DNA of 36,040 bases from JAKOQB01 sp036824465 (GTDB lineage: Bacteria; Pseudomonadota; Gammaproteobacteria; Burkholderiales; Burkholderiaceae_F): assembly GCA_036824465.1 (NCBI GenBank), contig DAITAC010000036.1, positions 1 through 36,040 on the forward strand, written 5' to 3'. A program made the translations under genes and the position numbers. Of this stretch, positions 1 through 6,543 are shown in pieces. The notes below the pieces were generated by a model, which saw only the letters and a list, made by a program, of their open reading frames with translations, ran no database searches and had not been told where the DNA came from. Every line of letters begins with the position of its first letter. Positions within the stretch are counted from its first letter, which is position 1.

Positions 1-920
1 CGCTTGTTTCGATCATCGTCTTCATGCTGATGGGCTATTCGCCGGTGCTGTCCGTATTCTGGGCGACAGTGGCGACATTCGCCACCAGCTTTCTGCACCG
101 CGACTGCGCGCTGATCCCGTACGAGGTGCTGCGCGGCCGCGTGCCGATCTGGCGTGGTCTCTTCGGATCGGGGCTGGTGAAGGCGCTTGAGGGCGGTTCA
201 ATCGGCGTGATCAACGTCGCCGCCACCTGTGCCGGCGCCGGCATCATCGTCGGCGTGGTGACGTTGACCGGCCTGGGGCTGAAATTCAGCGGCATCGTGA
301 TCGACTACGCCGGCGGCTCGTTGCTGCTGACAGCGCTTTTCACGGCCCTGGTGGTGTGGATCATCGGACTCGCGGTGCCCGTCACCGCCTCCTACATCAT
401 CTGTGCCGTGATCACTGCGCCGGCACTGATCAAGCTTGGCGTGCCGGACTTCGCAGCGCACATGTTCATCTTCTACTACGCGGTGCTGTCGGAGGTCTCG
501 CCGCCGACCGCGCTGTCGCCGTTTGCCGCCGCCGCGATCACCGGCGGCAATCCGTACAAGACGACACTTCAATGCTGGAAGTACACGGTGCCGGCATTCC
601 TGTTGCCGTTCCTGTTCGTGCTCGACCCGGCAGGGCAGGGGCTGTTGCTGATGGGGTCGGTGAAGAATCTCGCCAATGCCAACTGGTGGTCGATCGCATG
701 GATCACGTTCATTGCTGCCGCGGGTATCGCGGCGATCGCGGCAGGATTCCAGGGTTGGGCGTTCAAGCGAACCACGATTGTCGAGCGTTGGCTGTTCATC
801 ATCGCCGGGTTTGCACTCGTGTTACCGGGAACGAACAGCGACATCGTCGGGTTTGGATGCCTGGCGGCGGCGATTGCGATGCAGCTGCTGAGGCGCCAGC
901 AAGGAGTCGCAGCGGCGTGA
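1..920 (+). CDS. TRAP transporter fused permease, C-terminal part (partial)
   Basis: The reading frame is already open at the left edge (first full codon at base 3) and ends with TGA at 918-920, so about 305 C-terminal residues are visible and the start lies outside. The protein is strongly hydrophobic with several membrane-spanning stretches. The segment around SEVSPPTALSPFAAAAITGG followed by NPYKTTLQCWKYTVPAFLLP is typical of the large DctM-like membrane domain in fused TRAP permeases of the TAXI type. Such permeases import organic acids with a periplasmic binding protein, using an ion gradient. No binding-protein gene is visible downstream, so it would have to be upstream. The substrate cannot be told from this fragment. 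Confidence 0.85.
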   Translation, partial: LVSIIVFMLMGYSPVLSVFWATVATFATSFLHRDCALIPYEVLRGRVPIWRGLFGSGLVKALEGGSIGVINVAATCAGAGIIVGVVTLTGLGLKFSGIVIDYAGGSLLLTALFTALVVWIIGLAVPVTASYIICAVITAPALIKLGVPDFAAHMFIFYYAVLSEVSPPTALSPFAAAAITGGNPYKTTLQCWKYTVPAFLLPFLFVLDPAGQGLLLMGSVKNLANANWWSIAWITFIAAAGIAAIAAGFQGWAFKRTTIVERWLFIIAGFALVLPGTNSDIVGFGCLAAAIAMQLLRRQQGVAAA

Positions 921-1104
921 TGACCAGTGCTCGAGTCTTGCACTTAGTCCATCGAGGGTAAGTGACGGATTGAAGCGTCAGGGTCCCGTACGGCCGTCAG
1001 AAGACCCCCTCCACCATCAAATCGACAGCGACAGGGTGTCGTGAGCCTCCCCATACCGCTCCTCACGCATCTCGTGCTGATGATCGGAGCCCTAAGAGCG
1101 TGCG

Positions 1105-1353
1105 TCAGTGGTATCGCTGGTGCCGTCGTGACCTCGTCAGGCGCCTGATGGCGACAACGGCCAACGCGGCGGTCGCGTAACTCACGGCCACGCCCGCGAC
1201 GAGCCAGAGGAGGAGCCAACTGAAGTTGAACCCCTTTTCTGTGGCCTGCTGCGAAATGTTGGGCAGCCACCACCACCAGGCCACAACATAGGCCGCCGCC
1301 GCAACCGTCCCGGCAACGTGCGCTTTCGTCGAGCTGCTTCGCCTTTGCGTCAC
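1105..1353 (-). CDS. Hypothetical small membrane protein with two predicted TM helices
   Basis: I do not recognise the family. From the GTG start at 1353 the product is 82 residues; a TTG at 1395 in the same frame would give 96. Two hydrophobic segments are visible: one running from VAGTVAAAAYVVAW into four tryptophans, and one from FSWLLLWLVAGVAV to AALAVVAI. They are separated by a short polar loop, with an arginine-rich C-terminal tail (RRLTRSRRHQRYH). That layout looks like a two-helix inner-membrane protein with a cytoplasmic basic tail. No convincing ribosome binding site marks either start, and the overlapping minus ORF (944-1276) lacks protein-like features. It stands alone between a TRAP permease and a tRNA, so context gives no function. 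Confidence 0.4.
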   Translation of the reverse strand: MTQRRSSSTKAHVAGTVAAAAYVVAWWWWLPNISQQATEKGFNFSWLLLWLVAGVAVSYATAALAVVAIRRLTRSRRHQRYH

Positions 1354-1395
1354 GTCAATCGTCCCCGGCACGTATCGATCCGGTAAGCAGAGCAA

Positions 1396-1810
1396 CGAAC
1401 AGCGTCATCATCAATTCGTCCGGGGGACCGACCGAGATTGATCGGGGGTGATTGGCTTCAAGTGCGAAGTATCACGCTAATTTTCTGCAATTCGTTCAGC
1501 GCAGGGAATAACCGCCAAGCGGGCAGACCAATGTGTGACCGGCCGGCGGAAACGCCCGCACTGAAATACTTCGAGACCGATTCAGCGGGCCATTCGGGTC
1601 CAGCAGTGACGATGCGGCTATCTGCGCGCGCCCTGGCCGGCATCGAAGAGCGGCGGGCTGCCGCCCTGGATGCGGTGCTTGTCAGGTGCCGGTAAACCGC
1701 AGGCTCGGACCAAGGCGAGTTGCGAGACTCCCGCGCGCACGGTTGCAGAACGGATGCATGAAGGTCTGACAAGGCCGCAACGAATATCGCAAGTCCTTGT
1801 TGCAATCAGT
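1396..1810. other. Stretch without a recognisable gene
   Basis: About 415 bases lie between the small membrane protein and the tRNA-Ser fragment. A plus-strand frame at 1438-1695 and a minus-strand frame at 1458-1805 are open but resemble nothing I know and have no clear ribosome binding site. I see no convincing terminator, repeat or RNA gene here. Confidence 0.5.
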
Positions 1811-1848
1811 CGGAAGCGTGGCCGAGCGGCTTAAGGCACCGGTCTTGA
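1811..1848 (+). pseudogene. tRNA-Ser 5' half, truncated at the anticodon
   Basis: These 38 bases are identical to 1961-1998, the base before and the first 37 bases of the intact tRNA-Ser 150 bp downstream. Identity stops exactly after the anticodon TGA, where the sequence diverges. No T arm or 3' acceptor strand follows, so it cannot make a tRNA. A 12-base piece of the tRNA anticodon-stem 3' side reappears at 1929-1940 (matching 1998-2009), about 80 bases later. It may be the scar of a partial tandem duplication or of an element that recombined at the anticodon loop. Confidence 0.75.
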
Positions 1849-1961
1849 CAACGCGCCGCAGGCACGTTGCGGTGAAGGCTAACGTGAGCGCAGCGAACGT
1901 TAAGTTCGCGCAGCGGACGGCCGGAACCAAAACCGGCAAGCCCCGTTATGCTGGCGACCGC

Positions 1962-2051
1962 GGAAGCGTGGCCGAGCGGCTTAAGGCACCGGTCTTGAAA
2001 ACCGGCAAGGGTTTACGCCCTTCGTGAGTTCGAATCTCACCGCTTCCGCCA
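1962..2051 (+). tRNA. tRNA-Ser (anticodon UGA)
   Basis: A complete class II tRNA of 90 nt including an encoded CCA at 2049-2051. The acceptor strands GGAAGCG (1962-1968) and CGCTTCC (2041-2047) pair fully. The anticodon stem is CCGGT (1989-1993) with ACCGG (2001-2005), and the seven-base loop has TGA at 1996-1998. A long variable arm follows, as expected for tRNA-Ser. The T arm is GTGAG-TTCGAAT-CTCAC (2024-2040). The gene decodes UCA-type serine codons. A weak -10-like TATGCT lies at 1947-1952. It is convergent with the dehydrogenase gene downstream. Confidence 0.97.
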
Positions 2052-2092
2052 GCAGAGCGCGTTTGCCCTGCGCGATCCAGCCTCCAAGTCGC

Positions 2093-2986
2093 TCATCCTT
2101 TCTTCTCCGGCAGCTTGATACCCGGAAAGATTTTGATTACCGCCGAGTCGTCCTCGCGTGCATGACCGGCGGTTGAAGCCTGCATGAACATCTGGTGGGC
2201 AGTGCTCGCCAGCGGCAGTGGAAACTTGCTCGCACGCGCGGTGTCGAGCACCAGTCCCAGGTCCTTGACGAAGATGTCCACCGCCGACAGCGGCGCGTAG
2301 TCGCCGGCCAGCACGTGGGCCATGCGGTTTTCGAACATCCAGCTGTTGCCGGCGCTGTGCGTGATCACCTCATATACCGCCGCGGGGTCCACGCCCTCGC
2401 GCAGGCCAAGCGCCATCGCTTCCGCGGCTGCCGCGATATGAACGCCGGCGAGCAACTGGTTGATGATCTTGACCTTGCTGCCATTGCCCGCGCGGTCGCC
2501 GAGCCTGTAGACCTTGGCTGCCATCGCGTCGAGCGCGCCGCCAACCTTGGCATAGGCCTCGGGGGTTCCAGCGGTCATCATCGTGATCTGACCGGTCGCG
2601 GCCTTGGCGGCACCGCCGGAAATTGGCGCATCGAGATACAGCAAGCCTTTCTCTGCCAGACGTCTCTCGAGAGTGATCGACCAGTTGGGATCGACGGTGG
2701 AACACATCACGAAGACGCTGCCCGGCTTCATAGCGGCAGCGGCGCCGTTTTCACCGTACAGCACGTTTTCAATCTGCGCGGCGTTGACCACCACGCTCAC
2801 CAGCACTTCGCACTGCGCGGCTACGCTGGCGGGGTCGGCATGCGCCGCGCCGCCCTCGGAAGCAAAGTCCTGCGCGACTTCGGCGCGGACATCGAACACA
2901 TGCACGTGGTAGCCGCCGCGGCGAAGCGAATTGGCCATGCCCATGCCCATCGCGCCGAGCCCGATCACGCCAATGTTCTGACTCAT
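2093..2986 (-). CDS. ltnD: L-threonate dehydrogenase-like NAD-dependent oxidoreductase
   Basis: This 297-residue protein belongs to the beta-hydroxyacid dehydrogenase (3-hydroxyisobutyrate dehydrogenase-like) family. The N-terminal dinucleotide fold shows GLGAMGMGMA at about residues 9-18. The substrate motif DAPISGG lies at 119-125, and the catalytic lysine and asparagine of the family fit K173 and N176 in GNGSKVKIINQLLAG. This version of the motifs resembles L-threonate dehydrogenase LtnD, which oxidises L-threonate to 2-oxo-tetronate, more than tartronate semialdehyde reductase; the substrate is inferred. The ATG at 2986 has a good GGAGA site just upstream. It is the last gene of the TTT transporter operon, 79 bp after TctA. 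The usual LtnD partners, a DUF1537 kinase and an aldolase, are not in the window. Confidence 0.8.
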   Translation of the reverse strand: MSQNIGVIGLGAMGMGMANSLRRGGYHVHVFDVRAEVAQDFASEGGAAHADPASVAAQCEVLVSVVVNAAQIENVLYGENGAAAAMKPGSVFVMCSTVDPNWSITLERRLAEKGLLYLDAPISGGAAKAATGQITMMTAGTPEAYAKVGGALDAMAAKVYRLGDRAGNGSKVKIINQLLAGVHIAAAAEAMALGLREGVDPAAVYEVITHSAGNSWMFENRMAHVLAGDYAPLSAVDIFVKDLGLVLDTARASKFPLPLASTAHQMFMQASTAGHAREDDSAVIKIFPGIKLPEKKG

Positions 2987-3065
2987 ACCATCTCCGGAAT
3001 GGTTGACCGCAGCGCGACGACTGTGGGCCGTAACAAAGACGCTGTGCGTCCCCTGGCGCGGCCGC

Positions 3066-4556
3066 TCAGGCGTTCATGATGCGGCGCAGCCGGCGCAGCA
3101 GCAGCGGCAGGAACCAGACCGCAAGTGTCAGCACGCCGATCGTGGCCGCCACCGGCCGCTCGAAGAACGCGAGCAGATTGCCTTCGGACTTGATCATCGA
3201 GGTGACGAAATTCTCCTCGAGCATTCCGCCCAGCACGACGCCCAGAATCGCCGGCGCGATCGGGAAATCGTTCTCCTCGAGTACGAAGGCGGCGAACCCG
3301 GCGATCAGCATCACCCCAATGTCGAACACCGTGTTGTTGATCGCGAACGCACCGACAACGCAAAACAGCATGATCACCGGCATCAGCACGTTGCGTGGAA
3401 CCTGCAGGATGCGCTTGGCGACCTTGATGCAAAGGAAGCCGAGCGGGATCATGATCAGGTTGGCGATGATGAACAGCAGGTAGACGGCGTAGATGTTCTG
3501 CGGGTTGGTCGTGAACAACGTCGGCCCTGGATTCATGCTTTTCATGTACAGAACGCCGATCACGATCGCGGTGATCGAGTCCCCCGGAATGCCGAACACC
3601 AGCGCCGGGATCCAGGCGCCGGCCAGCGCGCTGTTGTTGGCCGAGCCGCTTTCGACGATGCCTTCGACATGCCCGGTGCCGAATTTCTCCGGCTCCCTGG
3701 AGAACTTCTTGCTGATCGCATACGACATCCACGCGGCGATATCGGCACCGGCGCCGGGCAGCGCTCCGACCAGCGTGCCAACCACACTTCCGCGCAGGAT
3801 CTGCACCGGGTACTTGACCGTCAGATGCCACATGCCCTTGAACACGTTGCCGATCGGCCGGTCGACGATATGCAAGGTCGGATTGACGTCGACCGCGAAG
3901 CGAAGGATCTCGGAGATCGCGAACATGCCGATCATCAGCGGGATCAGTCCGATGCCGCCCATCAGTTCGACATTGCCGAAAGTGAAACGCGGGATCGCGG
4001 CAGGATTGCCAAGACCGACCGCGGCGATGAGTAGTCCAAGCAGCAGCGATACAAAGCCCTTCAGCGGCCGATCCGAGGTGATGAAGACCGCGCAGGTGAG
4101 TCCGAGCAGCACCAGCCAGAAGTACTCGAACGAACTGAAGCGCAGCGCGAAATCGGCGAGCGCCGGCGCCGCGACCATCAGCACCGCCGTGCCGAACAGA
4201 CCGCCAACCGCCGAGAACACGAGGCCCGCGCCAAGCGCGGTTTCCGCCAGCCCCTTGCGCGTCATCGCGTACGCCTCGTCGGTGTAGGCGGCCGACGCCG
4301 GCGTGCCCGGCATGCGCATCAGGCAACCGGGAATATCGCCGGAGAAGATTGCCATCGCGGTCGCGGTCACGATCGCCGCGATTGCCGGGATCGGTGCCAT
4401 GAAGAACGTGACCGGCACCAGCAGCGCGGTGGCCATCGTGGCGGTGAGGCCGGGTACCGCGCCGACAAAGAGTCCGAACAGCGAGGCGGCCACCATCACG
4501 AGGATCGTGTACGGATCGAGCACCATCGAAAACGCCTGTGCCCACGCCGAGCTCAT
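3066..4556 (-). CDS. Tripartite tricarboxylate transporter, large permease (TctA family)
   Basis: A 496-residue, very hydrophobic protein with the length and features of the TctA large membrane subunit. The N-terminal region includes LFGLFVGAVPGLTATMA and later GDIPGCLMRMPGTPASAAYTDEAYAM; the second half has the related VGALPGAGADIAAWMSYAISKK and FGIPGDSITAIV. These P-G motif repeats are characteristic of TctA. It would form the channel that takes up a carboxylate delivered by the periplasmic TctC-like protein, driven by an ion gradient. The ATG at 4556 has a GGGAG site just upstream, and the gene starts 25 bp after TctB ends. The substrate is not determined; co-transcription with a threonate dehydrogenase-like gene suggests a hydroxy acid or sugar acid. 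Confidence 0.95.
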   Translation of the reverse strand: MSSAWAQAFSMVLDPYTILVMVAASLFGLFVGAVPGLTATMATALLVPVTFFMAPIPAIAAIVTATAMAIFSGDIPGCLMRMPGTPASAAYTDEAYAMTRKGLAETALGAGLVFSAVGGLFGTAVLMVAAPALADFALRFSSFEYFWLVLLGLTCAVFITSDRPLKGFVSLLLGLLIAAVGLGNPAAIPRFTFGNVELMGGIGLIPLMIGMFAISEILRFAVDVNPTLHIVDRPIGNVFKGMWHLTVKYPVQILRGSVVGTLVGALPGAGADIAAWMSYAISKKFSREPEKFGTGHVEGIVESGSANNSALAGAWIPALVFGIPGDSITAIVIGVLYMKSMNPGPTLFTTNPQNIYAVYLLFIIANLIMIPLGFLCIKVAKRILQVPRNVLMPVIMLFCVVGAFAINNTVFDIGVMLIAGFAAFVLEENDFPIAPAILGVVLGGMLEENFVTSMIKSEGNLLAFFERPVAATIGVLTLAVWFLPLLLRRLRRIMNA

Positions 4557-4581
4557 CGTGGCTCCCCGTGCCCGTTTGCCG

Positions 4582-5064
4582 CTACCACGCGATGCCCTGC
4601 AGCAGGCCCCACGGCAGCGGCACCCTCAGCAGCTTGTAGAAGACGTAGTGGATCACCAGTGCCACGGCGAGCGCGAGCGGCAGCGCGTTGCGCAGTCTGA
4701 CGCCTAACACCGCGAAAAGCGCTGCAAGGTAGATGGTGGCGGTCGGAATGAAGCCCAGGACACCGACCGAAAGGATGTAAAAAACGTTGACACCGACCGC
4801 GATCGCGAACGCGAGCACGCGCCGAGGCATTCGGGTCCAGGCCTCGAAGCGGATCCAGTGCAGGTGCTCGCCGGCGCGCCGGATGGCAAGACCCTTGATG
4901 ACGAGGAGCAGGCCGCACACCGCCAGTCCGACGCCAACCACTCCAGGCAACAGGGCAGGACCGTACTTCTGCCCGGGGATCGTCGGAAAGGACTGGATGT
5001 GCACGAGCAGCGCCGCTGCCAGCAGCAGCAGCAGCGCGCCCCAGACCGCGTCGTTGACCTTCAA
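4582..5064 (-). CDS. Tripartite tricarboxylate transporter, small permease (TctB family)
   Basis: A 160-residue protein with four predicted membrane helices, as in TctB. The pattern of a first helix, a loop with the YGPALLPGVVGVGLA motif, a second helix, a basic loop (RRAGEHLHW) and two C-terminal helices fits the family. The motif FPTIPGQKYGPALLP is the usual TctB signature zone. It starts with TTG at 5064; the site AGAAGG sits a few bases upstream and no in-frame ATG fits. It lies between the binding-protein and large-permease genes, 105 bp after the former. TctB is needed with TctA for transport, though its exact role is unclear. Confidence 0.92.
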   Translation of the reverse strand: MKVNDAVWGALLLLLAAALLVHIQSFPTIPGQKYGPALLPGVVGVGLAVCGLLLVIKGLAIRRAGEHLHWIRFEAWTRMPRRVLAFAIAVGVNVFYILSVGVLGFIPTATIYLAALFAVLGVRLRNALPLALAVALVIHYVFYKLLRVPLPWGLLQGIAW

Positions 5065-5169
5065 TGCCTTCTGTCGTCGAGCGTCAACTGCCGCGCGGAT
5101 CGCGGCTCACCACGATGCGGCGCATGTCGGTGGCGGACCGCTGGCGCGGCCCGCATGCCGCCCTCCGCG

Positions 5170-6141
5170 TCACTTCGCGACGCCGACCGCCTTCATCGTC
5201 ACGCCGAAGTCGGCGTCGGACTTGGCCATCATCTTCGCGAATTCCTCGGGCGGGGCATAGACGACGCCGTAGCCGAGCTTCGCCATGTGTTCCGTGTACT
5301 CCTTGCTTGCGACGATCTTGCGCAGCGCGGGGGCGAGCTTCTCACGCGCTTCGGCCGGAATGTTCTTTGGCGCCGCGATCCCGCGCCATGCCGCCATCGT
5401 CCAGTTGCTGCCGGTCAACGACTTCAGCGTCGGTACATTGGGGAACAGCGCCGAGGGGGCATCGGCCATGATGGCGAGACTTCGAACCTTGCCGGCGTCG
5501 ATAAGTGCGCGCGCCTCGGGCTGCGAAACTGGTGCGATCTGCACGCCGCCGGCAAGCATGTCCTGCAGCCCTGGGGCTGCGCCGTTCGACGGTACCCACG
5601 GCACAGACGCAGGGTCGATCTTCAGGTCGCGCAGCATGCCGGCGAGTGCGATGTGCCAGATGCCACCCTGTCCGGTGCCCGATGCCTTGAGCTTGCCCGG
5701 GTTCGCCTTGATCGCTGCGATCAGGTCGTTGGCCGTCTTGTAGGGCGAGTCCGCGGCGACCTGCAGCGCCGCTGAGTCGGCGTTAACGAGTGCCAGCGGT
5801 GTATATGACGTGCCGCTCAGTTCGGTCAGTCCCTGCCAATGCATCATGCCGATCTCGACGGTGATGATGCCGATCGTGTAGCCGTCCGGCGCCGCCGAAG
5901 CGATCGCCGAGTGGCCGACCACGCCGCTGCCGCCGGTGCGATTGACGACATTGACCGGCTGGCCGAGCTCCCGCTCGAGCAGGGTGCCGATGATGCGAGC
6001 AGTTGAATCGGTGCCGCCGCCCGCGGCCCACGGGACAATCAGCGTGATCGGGCGATCTGGATAGGCCGCTTGGGCTGATGCAGCGACGAGAAGTGAAGCA
6101 AGCGCGATGGCGCGAATGAATGCGCGGGCGATACGTGTCAT
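5170..6141 (-). CDS. Bug family periplasmic substrate-binding protein of the TTT transporter (TctC family)
   Basis: A 323-residue secreted binding protein. The N-terminus has basic residues, a hydrophobic core and an Ala-X-Ala cleavage site (about residues 23-25, AQA before AYPDRP). The mature start YPDRPITLIVPWAAGGGTD is the classic Bug/TctC opening, including the P-W/F-x-x-G-G-x-x-D substrate-binding loop. Further family features are GQPVNVVNRTGGSG and DGYTIGI. It captures a carboxylate in the periplasm and hands it to TctA/TctB. The ATG at 6141 has a strong GGAGGAG site. It is the first gene of the operon tctC-tctB-tctA-ltnD. Bug proteins bind varied ligands, so the substrate cannot be named from sequence. 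Confidence 0.95.
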   Translation of the reverse strand: MTRIARAFIRAIALASLLVAASAQAAYPDRPITLIVPWAAGGGTDSTARIIGTLLERELGQPVNVVNRTGGSGVVGHSAIASAAPDGYTIGIITVEIGMMHWQGLTELSGTSYTPLALVNADSAALQVAADSPYKTANDLIAAIKANPGKLKASGTGQGGIWHIALAGMLRDLKIDPASVPWVPSNGAAPGLQDMLAGGVQIAPVSQPEARALIDAGKVRSLAIMADAPSALFPNVPTLKSLTGSNWTMAAWRGIAAPKNIPAEAREKLAPALRKIVASKEYTEHMAKLGYGVVYAPPEEFAKMMAKSDADFGVTMKAVGVAK

Positions 6142-6223
6142 TGGACTCCTCCGGAGACAACGCGTGGATGTGACTTTCTTGTGGCGAGGTCAGCCGCGTG
6201 GCGCGAGCGCGACTAGTGAAACC

Positions 6224-6252
6224 AGTTTGGCAGCGGGGACAGGACCGGTCAA
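6224..6252 (-). promoter_or_regulatory. Candidate sigma-70 promoter for the tctC-tctB-tctA-ltnD operon
   Basis: On the minus strand, TTGACC (6252-6247) is a good -35 and CAAACT (6229-6224), 17 bases on, is a weak -10. It lies about 80 bases upstream of the tctC start and directly next to the TGGTC palindrome. The -35 is convincing, the -10 is poor, so the call is tentative. Confidence 0.35.
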
Positions 6253-6253
6253 G

Positions 6254-6264
6254 TGGTCTGACCA
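6254..6264. promoter_or_regulatory. FadR/GntR-type operator palindrome upstream of the tct operon
   Basis: TGGTCTGACCA is a perfect inverted repeat with one central base, flanked on the right by AT, giving the GACCAAT half. This matches the TGGTC-N-GACCA form recognised by many FadR-subfamily GntR regulators (for example FadR, PdhR and LldR relatives). It abuts the predicted -35 of the tctC promoter, so a bound repressor would block transcription. No FadR-type regulator gene is in the window. Confidence 0.55.
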
Positions 6265-6543
6265 ATCCGGAGCCCTGAATCTGGACAGCTCGCAGCGTGG
6301 TCCTTTGGGTGCTCCGTCATCGATAGCAGAAAGGCGCGGCGGAAGGAGATGGTTTCCAGCTGGCAGGGCTGAAGCGCCAGCACGTGCCGGTGGTCGAAGC
6401 GAAGACGCAGGAGGGCAACGGCAAAGAGATCGTTCGAGATCGAGATCAGCGCGCCGCGCGCCTACAATTCCGAACGATCATGATCCTTGCTTGCACCGCT
6501 TTAGAGAGATGACGCGTACCGAAATGCATATAGGCGTCGCCCG

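Larger units (their letters stand above)
6142..6543. other. Divergent intergenic region between tctC and the FtsX-family permease
   Basis: About 400 bases without a gene. It carries a palindromic operator (6254-6264) and a candidate minus-strand promoter for the tct operon, both listed separately. The plus-strand frame 6107-6547 has no recognisable protein. I found no clear promoter or ribosome binding site for the permease on the right side. Confidence 0.6.

Noticed and set aside
1438..1695. 85-residue plus-strand frame upstream of the tRNA
   Set aside because: No domain, no ribosome binding site and no supporting context; only a 54-residue tail looks faintly protein-like.
1849..1928. Possible intron in the anticodon loop of the first tRNA-Ser copy
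   Set aside because: The insert is only about 80 bases, far shorter than group I introns, and no complete 3' half (T arm, acceptor) follows the resumed 12-base match.
1797..2027. A 76-residue plus-strand frame containing GSVAERLKAPVL twice
   Set aside because: It is the translated tRNA-Ser sequence and its half copy, a well-known false protein.
2983..4545. 520-residue minus-strand frame overlapping TctA in another frame
   Set aside because: TctA in 3066-4556 has clear family motifs and a ribosome site; the other frame is Arg/Gly-rich nonsense.
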